A stretch of 64,000 nt of DNA from Pachyseris speciosa (GCA_016490735.1 JAEMWC010001493.1:5001-69000); one strand, 5' to 3'; shown: positions 1-11,112, counted from the first letter of the stretch. Translations and numbers: made by a program. The notes: generated from the sequence alone by a model not told the origin.

Positions 1-149
1 TTGAGCAAAGATAGTTCAGACCATTATGCCTAAGGCAGAAAACCACCTGTAGATAACTTTTATTTCCTGAAAGATGACGTTTTGAGCCTTCTTGGCCTCT
101 AGAAGGAACACCTGATTGTGAAACAGCCGACTGTCAATAAAATTCCTAA

Positions 150-1068
150 TTCTGCGAAAGGCAATTATCTTAGCATAAATGTGATCAATTAAATTTGTGA
201 GGAGAGCGTTAGCTTGTTTTTAATCATTACTCCGAGTAAGGTAAGTTAAGTTTATCGATAATCTGGATATTACACTTGAAGGTGAGCTCAAAAGTATAGG
301 TAGATTTGCCAATGATCATAGCCTGCGTCTTGGGTATTGATGGTGGGTTAGTTGTTGTCAAGCCATTGTGATAATCGCGCCAGGACATTGTTAACGTAAA
401 ACTCCTACTCGGTCATAGGTGAGTTACTAGCAGTATAACCGGTTGTATCATCCACAAATGGACATTCTTCGTAATGCGGGTTACGTCGTTGTTATATGTG
501 TTAAACAAAATCGGACCCAAGAGAGATCTTTGCTAAACACCGCACTGGACCACACGTCAACTAGAATTAGTGTTCTCTATTTTAACTCGTTGCTTGCAGT
601 CAATAACTTATAAGAGCGGATCAATTCAAGAGAGTCCCAGAATCCCATATGCCTTAACTTTCTCAACTGGAGGCGATGGAAAAAAATAGTGTCAAACGCC
701 ATACTAAAGTCAATAGATGCTACATTAACTATTTGTTTCTCATCTAGTGCTTCTGTCCAATCCTCGGTGATCTTCAGTAGGGCCGTGCAGCACGAGTACC
801 CCATTAAGAAACCAGAGAGGCTGTTAGAGAGTAGACAGCTTTGAGCAAAGTAACTGTAGAGTTGATTTTTCATGATTCGTTCGAAGACCTTTGATACACA
901 GGTTAGGATGGAGATGTGGCAATAGTTGGCTTTGGTAGCTTCGCACCCTTTTTCAAACACTGGGCTAATATTGTTTGACTTCCACTCCCTGATCCAGCAA
1001 GATGTTTTAAGACAATAATGTATAAAACGAGCCAAAGGTGTGGCAAAAGCAAGGGCGGACGCTTTCAT
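150..1068 (-). pseudogene. LINE reverse transcriptase remnant
   Basis: The minus strand encodes a piece of a non-LTR retrotransposon reverse transcriptase. The open part (577-1068) has the fingers/palm pattern of CR1/Jockey-type LINEs, including KVFERIMKNQL, a degraded LSGFLMGYSC region, and an aspartate motif A (IDFSMAFDTIF). Beyond a stop near 577 the frame resumes as a degraded PQRSLLGPILFNTY motif and then VDDTTGYTAS, the equivalent of the catalytic YADD. Stops and frameshifts show it is dead. It lies downstream, in its own orientation, of an endonuclease fragment at 1914-2249, so both are probably parts of one old element. Family assignment beyond CR1/Jockey-like is uncertain. Confidence 0.8.
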
Positions 1069-1913
1069 GAGCTTTAGGGGAATGTTCTTTACACCGTTAG
1101 CTTTGGATCCATTGAATGATCTGACATCAGGTCCGGCACTTATTTGTCAGAAACAGGCTGAAAGCGAAAGGAATTCGCTGGATCTTGATCACTAATTATT
1201 TCGTTGATGAGGTTTACACTGGAGTGATTGTGGAGGACAAATTATGCGAGAGCCAGGGAATGACTTATACCCGACTCAGCGAAGTAGTTGTTAAATTTTT
1301 CAGTGACCTCTTGGGATTGTTAAGTACATGACCGTAGTAGTAGTCTTTTGGTGGAGTAAGAAACACGCTTGTTTTGTAAGAGTGGCTTCGATTTCCTCCA
1401 GAAATCTCTTGGGCTAGATTGATTAGACTTTGCGCTAACAAAGTATCCGCGTAAGGCTTTACGCTTCAGTGAGGTGATCTAGTTTCTTTGTCTTTTGAAA
1501 GCAGCCCAGTTTTCGGCCGAAAGGTTTTTGCGAAAGGCTTTTTACAGTCGGCCTTATCTCAGGTGTGATCCATAGTAATGGTCACCCGTACTCGAATCCT
1601 TAACTGGCGTCTATCACTTTATTGTACAGGCCTTTCCAGTGGGACCACAGACATCATCAACATCCTGGAATATATAAGTACTTTGCCACACGGACATTCT
1701 TAAGATCACGGATGAATGATATATTGTCAAAGTTTGTCATACTTCGTTAAGCAATTTGTTTTGGCGGAGGTTTCGGAAGCCTCTGTTTACGCACGTTGTA
1801 TATCAAATCATGGTGCCTGATGCCCACATGAAGAGAACCACTTTTAACCTAATGGTTAGGGTGGCTAGAGAGGATAGTTTCAAGTAAGGTGGTAGTGGAC
1901 ACGATTGAGTTTG

Positions 1914-2249
1914 TCACTTGGAAATGATCAGACAAAACCTTGAATTTCTTAGTGTCGTTGTTATCCGAACACAGGTCGGATAACAGGATCTCCCTAGTTT
2001 AAGAGCAGTCGCCAATGAGTTACGGAAGATTGCAGATTTGCATTTACCTGGTGAGCGGTAATTTGCAAAAAACAGAAAATAACCACCATTATTTTTATTT
2101 ACATCAAAAGTCAAGGACGTAACATTAGCTGGTTCAAACTTGCGTCTTGTTATCACTATTATGTCAGATCTCACGTATGCCATGATTCCTCCACCATTTC
2201 TTGATCCGCGGTAATTAGGGTGATGAAGGGGGAGATTATCGACGGCCAC
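1914..2249 (-). pseudogene. LINE AP-endonuclease remnant
   Basis: The minus-strand frame contains NGGGIMAYVRSDIIV and a downstream FFANYRSPGK stretch, both characteristic of the C-terminal half of the APE-type endonuclease of CR1/Jockey-like LINEs. In intact elements this domain precedes the reverse transcriptase, and here the RT remnant lies about 850 bases further along the minus strand, which is the right order. The interval between them (1069-1913) has no open frame I could assign. The start methionine is internal and not a real start. Confidence 0.65.
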
Positions 2250-2639
2250 TGGACGGTTCTGTCTAACGTTTCAGTGAGGAACAGAATATCAAAGGAGCAT
2301 TCGTCCAAGATAGACTGAACTTCATCAACTTTGTTTACAATCTCTCTCAGACATTCAGTTGGGCTATAGTCAAGTTGTATGAGCAGATATTTTCCTCATA
2401 CCATGATGGAGAGTTGGGGTCATAAGCCAAATTGGTTGTTTATTCTTCAGTCTTCGCCATCCTGAAATAATTGCATAAAATTCAAATCTTCAACACTGGT
2501 GAAGGGCATTGTAGACCGAAATATACAGGGACGGCATACCCACTTATATAGTTGCTTAGAAACAAGTGAAACGCTTGATCTTTCTGTACCTTCTTTAACC
2601 ACTTCGGTGATCGTTACCTGAGTAGAACCTTGATGGCCG

Positions 2640-3300
2640 TCCTTTCTGGCAATGTAGTGACTTAGGCTCTTTATGATCGCACCAGTCTCCAGACTCGCAG
2701 TAGCTCTAAAAAACCGACTTCGCGAGTGAGGCTACAGGGGTACAAAACCACATATGCTTTACGCGTCTCCTTACGCTTATTGCGGTACTTCACCGGTCCG
2801 GAAAAATGTACACCAAAGGCGAGTTGCCTTCCGTTATTTCTCTTGGCAGACTGAGCTGGTGGCGGTTTTGCGAAAGCTACGGCTTCAAAGCGTTTGCAGA
2901 AACTGCAATTTCTCACGACTCTCTCCGTCATTTTCCGAAGACGGTGTATCCAGTATTTCTCTCTTGTACTTGCCTTCGTCAGACCTCACCGACTATCCCG
3001 TAGAGTGTCGTTACATGAGCACTCTGCACCACTTTCGTTGCAAATAGGGTTGAATCAGGTAAGTATATCGGATAATCGTTCTGGATACGTCCTCGGCATT
3101 CGAAGACACCTCTTCTTTCCGTTGCAGGTTTTTTTCTCGAAACTAGTGTTTTTAATCCCTTGCTGTTGGGCTCTCTTGACCAAGAGAGTTTGATGCGCCG
3201 ATATCTCTACTGTGTTCCATGGTCCCTTACCTTTATTGAGGGATTTCCAAGAATTATGTAAGAATCGCGAGACCCATACGGCAATCCTCAAGGCTTTGTG
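2640..3300 (-). pseudogene. BEL/Pao integrase remnant
   Basis: The frame at 2671-2931 reads as part of a BEL/Pao integrase: a CxxC-type zinc region (CSFCKRF), then FGVHFSGPVKYRN followed by KAYVVLYPCSLTREV, which matches the first aspartate region of the integrase core, with the usual D changed to H. BEL/Pao integrases of invertebrates normally read close to this pattern. The frame at 3055-3291 overlaps the RNase H/integrase boundary but is not clear. The element continues upstream (minus strand) at 3600-4400. There is no intact frame and the copy is inactive. Confidence 0.7.
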
Positions 3301-3589
3301 CAGGTCAAACTTCTCTATACGACGACATTAAAGTCACTCCTGCTTTCGACTCCCACCACGAACAACTCTTGCTTCACTTTTCTTTCTTCTAAACACTCGG
3401 GATAGGTTCTGTTACGACTTCATGCAGGTTGCCACTTGGTTGGGTCTGCCAGCCAAGTAGGGTCCGTTCCATCACAGACGTCCTCCAGTCTCACTACCAC
3501 GACTTCCTAGTCCGATGTAGTGCTATTGAGCTGTCTCAACAGCAGTGAACAGTTGTCGCAAGTTCTCTCCTAAGCGTGACGTACATTAC

Positions 3590-4400
3590 TGAACAAATTT
3601 ACTGCCATGTGTCCCTAGACAGGTTTTAAGCGAGGAATGGTTCTTTCGCAAGACGACTCCACCACGCTTGGTCGACCACGGCGTAGGCTGCGGCACACAC
3701 GGCCGTTGGCATCGCCAAAAATGAGTTGAATATTATCAATTTCTTCCTGATAAAGAGGAATACTGCGTTTCACCATCACTGCTTCTGGCAGCTCTTGTCT
3801 GTCTGTTCTGGTGAAGGCGTGTCCCAAGCGTTCTTTTGGATGCACGATTCTTGGTAGACGAGTTTTTCCTCGAGCATGGCTGGTGACACAAGCGGGTCAT
3901 ATACCTTTGCCAAATTAGCCTGGATTCCACGTTTCGTCTCTTCGACTGGCATTTCAGGAAAGCACATGCATCATCAACCTTGTCCCATCCGAGTCCAAGG
4001 TCTACTCTCTCCCTTTCAAGTTCATTTCTCTACTTGCTCCTTGGCGAATGATGGTCTGTAATCTCCACAGTAAGTCACTAGCTCGCTTTCCTTCGAATGC
4101 CACTTGTGTAGTTTGAATGTGGCATCGGCAAAGATCTCAGTGGCTTCACGCTTTAAGCGCTTGCCTTCGTCGCGTGTAGGCATTCATTCTGCGATGAGGC
4201 ATTCTCTTGTACACGGGCAGACGAGTCGCACACAACTCGCAGCTTTGTCGTTTCAGCATTTTGACGTACAACAGCATGATGGGGTACATTGAATTCTCTC
4301 CCCGTTACCTCAACAGGTAATCGCTCCGCTATGCCTTCTTCACGTTGCTCTCTGATCAGAGCATCATAGTCGTCTAGCATGTAGGTTCTCCTCAACTTCC
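3590..4400 (-). pseudogene. BEL/Pao reverse transcriptase / RNase H remnant
   Basis: Three broken minus-strand frames carry in order the hallmarks of BEL/Pao pol: at 4153-4395 LDDYDALIREQREEGI, GREFNVPHHAVVRQNAE and TKLRVVCDSSAR (N-terminal RT); at 3776-3967 LAKVYDPL with LEEKLVYQESC (the region after the RT palm); and at 3615-3845 a FGDANGR motif matching the RNase H first aspartate region. These are arranged in the correct order on the minus strand but in different frames, so several frameshifts separate them and the RT palm itself is largely lost. Together with the integrase piece they define one decayed element of about 3.6 kb. Confidence 0.8.
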
Positions 4401-6240
4401 GTACAAAAGTGTGGAATCTGCCAAGACTTCATTCCGGTTGTTTTTCCACATGCAAGGGAATCTAGTTTCGTACAACCCTCCCGAAGATGGAACTAATTGT
4501 TCCTTGTATTATCCGTAAACGGCAGCCTGATCTCTGGTTGGATATCCCGTCAGACCAAGGACGTCTAGCGCCCACAACCTCTCGTAATCAGCGTTCGAAT
4601 TAACGGCTAAATAAGCATTTGACAATCCTCTCTACTCCAGGTGAGATGATTATCCAGCCAAATGAGGTAAACTCACCAAAAGGGTCTCCACGACGACCGA
4701 CTCTCTAACGCTCTCCAGTGCACAGCATGATGTGTACGAGCAGCCTTTCTTTCGTAATGTCCACTTGAAACTTGCAATCACTTCCCTCAGAACAAATGAC
4801 TACACCAAACACTTGCATCATTCTCGTAGTGATTTCTATCAGCATGGCTATCTGCCTCAATCCATTTATTTTTGGACGTGCATTTATTAAACCAATCTCA
4901 GTCACACTGTCTAATAGGACTCTGAATCCTTACAACTACAACTGGGTGAATAATCGATGTGTTCCCGATGTTATTTGCTGTCATTCCCGGTTCACGTTCT
5001 TGAACTCTGTGATGCCTCATGCGACAATTTTGGCATGTGATTTGCTTCTTCCATTTTCGGCTCGGTGTCTCGATCCGTGCAGTTAAATCACAGTCTTTTC
5101 AAAATCTTCTTTCTTTTTGTTCCATACTCACGACTTTATTACAATCGATAGCCCTGCCGCTGTGATCTGAGCTTTCCAGAATAGACATCCACGGAGGGTC
5201 GTCTGGTCCCCATCATCACGTTTTGCGTAAAACCCTCTTGATTTCTTTCTTTTTGTTAGAAATCGCAATGATCTTGGATCTTTGAACCTCTGAGATCAGA
5301 TTATTGATCTTCCATTTCTCCTACGCTTCGAGGAATTGCAAAACGACTATCCGCTCCACCACAATCACTCGCAGCTTGTCGAATATAAACCTCAAAGCGG
5401 CGTCTGGTTTGTTTGGGCTTTTCAATGTTTGTAACGATTCGATGTTTATAAGTAGTAAGACCTCATAGAATTTATGTATTTGTTTGGCAGCCCTCTTTTA
5501 TTGTTGGCAGTTCCAATATGTTCCGAACATACCTCCCCACAACTTCACTGGTTTTGCCATATCGTATAGCGCTTTGGTAACCTTCTGCGGTGAACAGAAG
5601 TCCATCTATTAGATTTTGGACCTTACTGACCGACAACTCTTCGAAATACGAAGCCTTTGTAACATCAGGAGCAGAGGACTTGTCGATTTGGGTCTCGAAC
5701 TAGCCCCAGGAACGAGTTCAGTCCTGAAGTGTTCCATCGGTGGAATTTAGTTATCACTTTCAAGCTTCGGCATTTTCACAACTTCGCTAATCGCTCCTGT
5801 GGTTTCAGTTGGCTTTACATCTTCTTGTAGCTCGAACTTTTCTTCTCAAATGCAAATTCTTCGGCTTAAGCTATAGCCTGTTGTTGTTGCTTAATCTTTT
5901 CTTACTCTTATGCAATGTCCCGTTTGTGCTCGAAAAGAGCGGCCTCATGCCTCACGTCCTGATAGATCTGCTCTCAAAGTATTTGGTCATCCAATTTACA
6001 AATACATTTGTCTGCCTTGTCAACTGCCGCTTCTACATCTGCTGCCAAATCTTGTATTTTTCCTCGTGTTCACCTTCTGTAAACTTTTTCTCCTCTATGG
6101 AGTCGTTTAAGGTGTCCATTGAGCACGCCATACTTTCCAGAGAGGTTTTGTGTCTCTCCAACGCCACTCGATCATCTGCATGTCTCTGCAGAATTTTATC
6201 TGTTTAGTCCTGACTCTAAAATTCAACGTTTTGATTTTCC
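4401..6240 (-). mobile_element. probable gag/protease part of the BEL/Pao element
   Basis: This stretch lies upstream of the BEL/Pao RT on its strand, where gag and protease belong. A minus-strand frame around 5900-6100 reads as a charged, coiled-coil-like segment (QDLAADVEAAVDKADK, then KLDDQILRAD) compatible with the N-terminal gag of such elements. Nothing else is diagnostic, and the open frames seen on the plus strand here appear to be shadows. No long terminal repeat was found on either side, so boundaries are unknown. Confidence 0.4.
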
Positions 6241-6599
6241 TGTCCAGCGTTGCTTCTCGTTTCTTCATAATCGCTCAACTGTCCCTTTGTGGTCGGCAGA
6301 TTATCGTACTATGTTCATTAAAAACTCCCATTATATATTAATGAATTATACATTTCCTAAAAAGTATTCTGCAGTTATTATTCTGGCTGTGTTGGGGTTT
6401 CTGCGTTTTGACGATGTGGGCTGTTTTCGGCAGGTCTGAGATGTAAACGTGTCCGTCGATAAGTGGCACCAGTGTTTTTGGATCTGACGATGTAAGACGT
6501 TGGATTTTGAGCTGGCCTTATGACTGTGCCGGGTTACCAGGTTTGTGAATGGTAGTCATACACACAGACAGGCTGGTTAGTTGCTAATGCCCTTTGGGT

Positions 6600-7545
6600 G
6601 CTCCAGAGTTCTAGTTGCAGTAGTGGGATTGTTTTTCCTGCCTCTTCAACAACTGTGCTCTAGTAGCTTCACAGCCTGGTTTACCAAGAAGGGCCCACTG
6701 AGACATAGGTAGTCTTGTCTTAAATTTTCTTCCGGTCAACAGTTCAGCCGGGGACATCAATTCGTAGTCTAGGGGTGTGGCCCTGTAGGATAGGAGAGTA
6801 TGGGTCCCCTTGTCTTTCTCGCATTCCATTTGATTGGGGGGTACAATGGAGAGCTGGTAGTGTGTTCGATCTCATAGTCACTTACGAAATACTTGAACTC
6901 TGCCGAGCTTTACTGTGGTCCATTATCGGTTGGTAGCTGTGAGGGGTTCCCATATTCAGCAAAAATGCTCTTCATGTGGTTAATAATTGCTGCTGAAGTG
7001 TTCCTTGTGAGTTTCCTTAGCCTGCGAGCAAGCTCTCTCTGGGGTGGGAGGGGGAGGGGGGGGGGGGGGGGTGGAGGAGAGGAAGCCACTCCCTACCTCC
7101 CGGGAGAGGTTGCTCGCAGGCTAGAGTTTTCTGATTACACGGAATCTGCTTTATTGGTCAGCTAGTAGCAAATATTGCTGGCCCTTGTATTCAAAAAGAT
7201 CTTAATTGAGCCTTTGCCATGGCCTGTTTGGGGCTTCTGACTGTAGTATCGTTTCTTTCTGGGCTTCCTCTGGTACTTCTGACATTGGTCAACTTGATTG
7301 ATAATGTCTTTTGTTATTCTTTGCCAGAAGACAGAGATCTGGGCAGAGGTGTCAAAGGTGACCTTGGTGTATAATGTCTGGCATCTCAGGTCTGAGCGGG
7401 GGTGGTATCACGATGCGTTCCCCTTTCAATAGTAGTCCATCTTAGATGGTCAATTCTTCTCTGAAATTCCAGTATTCATGAAGCGATTTGGGTCATTGCT
7501 CTCTTTTTTGAGGCCATCCTTCAAAATGACCTCTCTAAGCAAGGA
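6600..7545 (-). pseudogene. Ty3/gypsy integrase remnant
   Basis: On the minus strand one can follow, in order, a segment ending EELTI.DGLLLKGERIVIPPP, an H2C2-like region with ITKDIINQVDQCQK, then RPWQRLN.DLFEYKGQQYLLLADQ (first catalytic aspartate region), FAEYGNPSQLPTDNGPQ (second), and finally LLSYRATPLDYELMSPAELLTGRK at 6611-6829. This order and these motifs are typical of Ty3/gypsy integrases of the animal K02A2.6-like type. Stops and frameshifts occur throughout, and a 106-bp palindromic element (7018-7123) interrupts the core. The upstream end near 7545 abuts an unrelated Polinton-like gene. Confidence 0.85.
7018..7123. mobile_element. short palindromic element with G-rich centre
   Basis: Ends are inverted repeats: GCCTGCGAGCAAGCTCTC on the left and GAGAGGTTGCTCGCAGGC on the right. 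The centre contains an uninterrupted G run of about 20. It interrupts the Ty3 integrase frame. Flanks read GAGTTTCCTTA on the left and GAGTTTTCTGA on the right, a possible degraded 11-bp target duplication. A related element with a cleaner duplication lies at 48954-49092. Confidence 0.7.
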
Positions 7546-7911
7546 GAATCTTGAATAGTCGTCTGAGAAGTCAAAACAGGTTTTTGATGAAGGAAACTTT
7601 TGGTTTGTCAGAGGCCTCGTAGACATTTTCCCTGCAGACTTGACGGTCAAGCTGTTGATCAAAGAAAAAGAGCTGTTGATGAGCGCCGATTGTGTATCGG
7701 CGGCCACATTTCCTACGTTTGCTGAAGCCTCAAATTTAAAATTGACGAGGAAGTAGGCGTTGTACCACTCATAAAAGTTGTCTCGATCCTTCACAGAAAA
7801 CTTCATCCCAATTTTACTTTGGGTTTGGAAGTTGCCACGGAAAGTTAGCGGTGTGCCCAGGTTAAACTGGACATATTCTATTTTCTCAGCAAAGCACGGT
7901 GTTCGAAACAT
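7545..7911 (-). pseudogene. Polinton/adintovirus-like capsid-type protein, truncated
   Basis: The minus-strand frame encodes about 120 residues including DRDNFYEWYNAYFLVNFKFEA, AADTQSALINSSFSLINSL, and FSDDYSR. I recognise this as a protein class that occurs beside A32-type packaging ATPases in cnidarian Polinton/adintovirus-like elements. It is likely a structural protein (capsid type), but the fold assignment is inference. The ATG at 7909 is a plausible local start, but the frame runs out of this family near 7545 and continues into Ty3-derived sequence, so the C-terminus is lost. It is an old virus-like copy and not functional. Confidence 0.6.
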
Positions 7912-7935
7912 GGCAGCGGGGACCGCGGCTGCGTG

Positions 7936-8300
7936 CTATATAAACATAGCAAAAACATTTAAGGTTGGTTTGCCACAATTTGATTTCTCGGAAAGGTTAA
8001 GCTCATAAGTTTCAGCGATCAAGATAACAACTCGGTAGATGGTCATGTCAAAATGAAGAGTGAAAACGGGTTGCTCGTCCGTGTGAGCCTGGATGAAGCG
8101 ATTGATGTAGTTGTAATGGTACATCACGTCAGGAAAAGTCAAAAGTTTCCAGTTGCCTTCTTTGTTTCTCAACAGAAGTTTCTTGCTATGGTGGACTGCC
8201 GCGATGTTGTTCCAGGAATAACTCAAGATGATCAGCTTGTTTAACGACGTGTTGAAGTTTTTTTGACGGAGCTTAGCCTGATCGGCGGTTTAAAGTGAAT
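7936..8300 (-). pseudogene. Polinton/adintovirus-like second structural protein remnant
   Basis: A 96-codon minus-strand frame reads SYSWNNIAAVHHSKKLL, then GNWKLLTFPDVMYHYNYIN, then VFTLHFDMTIYRVVIL and a final YELNLSE region. The pattern (SWxN, a GxWxxxxFPxxxYxYxxIN block, and alternating hydrophobic strands) matches small beta-rich proteins found next to capsid-type genes in cnidarian Polinton-like elements. By analogy it may be a minor capsid or penton-type protein; that is inference. It sits immediately upstream of the capsid-type remnant on the same strand, consistent with a gene cluster. It is truncated and lacks a credible stop context. Confidence 0.5.
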
Positions 8301-8862
8301 CGTGAAAGCGTGGGATGTGGCATTATTTCTTTGCAGCTTGGCGAAGCTTGAGTCCAACAAAAGGTTGTACGTCATCGTCTACATACATTCTTAAAATTTT
8401 GTTGGCTTGTGGCTTGTTAATCAAACCTTATTGGAAATGCTCGACCAAAGAAACCGCCTGGGATGTGTTGCCGGCTTTGAAATAACCCAGAATCACCAAC
8501 AGTTGGTGGATCAATTCATCAGCATCCACCGCAGGGCCTGGAGGGCTCCACAACCTTCTGTTTCCAAACGTTTCTCAGAGAAGCCGTCGTCTGTTTCATC
8601 GTTTTTGGCTCTTCAAGTTGAGATCTTCATCTCAAAAAAAGCCTCTTTCAGAAAGGAGGGTCTTCATGCGCCGAGCAGGTGGGTGGAGACCTTAGTCTCT
8701 GCCTTCTCTCCAGAAGCTGTATTTGTAGCGGCGCCCGCCGTCCAGGCTCCCTTCGTGCATAAAGATCATCCTCCACGGAATGCCCGTGCAATAGAGAATA
8801 CTTACTTTTCACTATGTAGTTGGGGTCATCGTCATATATTGAAATTAAACGTTTTGTTTATC
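8301..8862. other. unassigned stretch inside the Polinton-like island
   Basis: There is a 157-codon open frame on the plus strand (8407-8880), but it has no recognisable motif, runs into the palindrome at 8863, and lies where minus-strand element sequence would be expected. I see no supportable gene here. It probably holds decayed sequence of the same element. Confidence 0.35.
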
Positions 8863-8865
8863 ACG

Positions 8866-8896
<31 letters not shown>

Positions 8897-8987
8897 GGAT
8901 TCGATTAGCTGACGTTTCGAGCGTTAGCCTTCGTCGGAGCATTCGCTCCGACGAAGGCTAACGCTCGAAACGTCAGCTAATCGAATC

Positions 8988-9018
<31 letters not shown>

Positions 9019-9021
9019 CGT
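8863..9021. repeat. 159-bp near-perfect palindrome
   Basis: Two arms of about 79 bases, from ACGGAGTTGATAATG on the left to CATTATCAACTCCGT on the right, are perfect reverse complements except for one extra G in the left arm. The centre is GGAGCATTCGCTCC. Each arm contains GACGAAGGCTAACGCTCGAA followed by ACGTC, which resembles a hammerhead-ribozyme core (see findings). It separates the minus-strand structural remnants from the plus-strand ATPase remnant, and its flanks look like insertion into older sequence. Confidence 0.9.
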
Positions 9022-9118
9022 TGATGTTCACTGTTTCTGCTAATCGTTAGTTTGTTCGCGGTCTGCCGTGCAACAGGGTTGAATCGCTGGATCCAAATCT
9101 TGGCCTCAATGGTTCTTC

Positions 9119-9400
9119 CTACGTTTTGCGGGCCGGTGGGGGTGGCAGCAGTTCATCATCATTATCAGGAAGCGGTGTTTCGTCATCCGGCCTGAAGTCT
9201 ACACAAACGGGTTTGTTCTGACAAAGTCTGGGCTCCTTCCTTCGGAGTCGTGCTATTTTCAAACCTTTCCGTAATCGGTTTGAAAAACTCCTTTCCGGAA
9301 AGCTGTCCGAACTCTGTTCCAATTTGCTCATTCTTAATATTTGCCATATATCTTGTATTTGTATTTGTTTCCACTTTCGCACTAACATTCTGCCTTTATA
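9119..9400 (-). pseudogene. possible small Polinton-island ORF, decayed
   Basis: Two overlapping minus-strand frames are open here. One reads GKEFFKPITERFENSTTPKE (9183-9374) and the other ends in an acidic, proline-rich tail (PDDETPLPDNDDELLPPPP). Acidic proline-rich tails after a short helical region are common in small genes of this element class, and a frameshift between the two would join them. It lies divergently from the ATPase remnant, whose start is at about 9404. No function can be assigned. Confidence 0.3.
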
Positions 9401-9403
9401 TAA

Positions 9404-9997
9404 ATGTATAAAATGAAGATTCGAAATTATGATCCTGTTTTTCTCACAACTAACCACAAACAAGGCGACCCTTGTATGCCCACGGATGTTTTCCGAAAGC
9501 TAGGCTGTGGGCCAAGCAATTCCGGCAAAACAAACATCTTGCTGCACATGCTTTACAGTGTTCTGCATCAGAACAAATATCAGGCTTTTTTGCAGGACTT
9601 TGCTACAAAAGGCAATCCAAGTGTTGGAATATGAGGTCATTTGAAGACCGTGGGGATGAAATTATCCCTCTCGAAGAGCTGCCGGCGGACAACCAAAACT
9701 TTGCCATCTTTGATGATCTGGTTTGTTAAAACAACCAAAACAGCATCATTAATTATTTTATCCACGGGCGGCACAGAAATTACAGCGTTATCTATCTCAC
9801 TCAAACTTACTTTAAGGTGCCCAGAAACATCCGTGACAACTGTATCCATTTTTGTATTTTCAGCTTTCTTCAGAGAAAGAGAGAGAGAACACTACAGAAT
9901 CGTTCACAAGCCGGGGGTTGATCACGAACTGCTGAACAGCGCTACCAGCGAAGAATTCTCCTTCTTTTACTTCGACAAACCTCAAAGGGCAATTTGA
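9404..9997 (+). pseudogene. A32-like (FtsK/HerA-type) packaging ATPase, frameshifted
   Basis: This encodes the genome-packaging ATPase of a Polinton/adintovirus-like element. The first frame (9404-9634) has a Walker A loop, GPSNSGKTN, followed by LLHMLY. After a break around 9600-9650 a second frame reads DEIIPLEELPADNQN and a Walker B strand, FAIFDDLV. The sequence then continues after one in-frame stop with NYFIHGRHRN, SVIYLTQTYFK and IRDNCIHFC (sensor and arginine region), ending near FFYFDKPQ. All expected motifs of the family are visible and in order, but at least one frameshift and one stop inactivate the copy; part of the spacer between Walker A and B also seems to be deleted. A collagen-like gene follows 30 bases downstream on the same strand. 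Confidence 0.85.
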
Positions 9998-10030
9998 GAA
10001 AAAATTCGATGAATTTATATAGTTTATTAT

Positions 10031-11060
10031 TATGGGCTACATAGGGTTACACAGGGCCTCAAGGGTCAAAGGACGACACAGATCCATAGGGGCCTCAAGG
10101 GCCAAAGGCGACACAGGTCCACACGGGCCTCAAGACGCAGGCATCTCAGGAGAAGATTATATGAAGACTGATGGCAGCAATGCAACGACTGGTTATCTAA
10201 TTATGGGGAACCAACAAATAAAGCAACTTGGCACCCCACTCTCAAACAAAAATGGTGCTGCTGTGAACGTTGAGTTTTTCAACCGTGAAGTAACTGAAGC
10301 GAATACCCGGCTTTAAAAAAGAATAACGACGGATTACAAAAAGTATGCTGGTGAATCTCATTTGTCGCCTTCCAGACGGCAAAAACACCCTTCCGCTAGT
10401 TCATGGGAGATGCGGACGAGCCGTCGGCTGAAAACAATATAGTGGTGGCAGACACAAGGTACCACAGCGCCTGCCCCCACGAGATCAATAAGAAGGCTTG
10501 GAGTTCAATCTCATTAAACACAACGATAGCGCCGATTACCGCGCACGAATTGAGGCGCCACGCAGCTCTCGGAACAGTTCACAGGATTGGCTGAGAAAAC
10601 AATAAACAAACAACAGAAACAATGGACCCTAGCCCTGAAATAATGGAGCTGCGTGGTAATAAGAACCAATGAAATTAGAGGTTACTGAGAGGTGCGTGGC
10701 ATCTGCACGAATTGGGTTTAATATTCATACACTCCACGAGAGCTATTACACCCTTGTTGCAAATTGTTCCCGCCATAGATGAGAAATATCAGTGCAACTG
10801 TGTCTGTAACCACTATATCAATCAACAGTCAGTCGACAAAGAAGGTTTGCTCCCGCGGTCCCCGCAGTCGCGAGCGCGGGCTATACAAAAGCCCCGTCCA
10901 GTTTCACAGATGAGGAAGCTCACCGCCACAATGCATTTTCCTTGATTTACACGGAAGTACCGATAAACAGGCACCAAGTGGAGCTGTGGTGGTTTATGGC
11001 GTTCAAGGCTAAGTTTCGAGCGTGGAACCCAAGAAATGAATATAACTATTACAATTAGAT
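10031..11060 (+). pseudogene. collagen-like fibre protein of Polinton-like element, broken
   Basis: Starting with an ATG at 10032, the sequence has degraded Gly-X-Y collagen triplets (AKGDTGPHGPQ) followed by a MKTDGSNATTGYLIMGN segment and KQLGTPLSNKNGAAVN. This pattern is typical of the collagen-stalk/fibre-like proteins next to packaging ATPases in cnidarian Polinton-like elements. After a stop at 10314-10316 further coding-like segments appear in other frames (around 10380-10480, 10700-10850 and 10900-11030, including CIFLDLHGS and GAVVVYGVQG), which I take to be the C-terminal head domain. The likely role is host attachment or virion decoration, inferred from gene position. Several frameshifts make it non-functional. 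Confidence 0.6.
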
Positions 11061-11112
11061 TCGGTAATTTAAAGGTGGAATTCTCCTCTAGAATCTATCA
11101 GATGAAGAAATT

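Noticed and set aside
8407..8880. 157-codon plus-strand frame
   Set aside because: No motif; it ends inside the palindrome and lies over Polinton-like sequence of the opposite strand.
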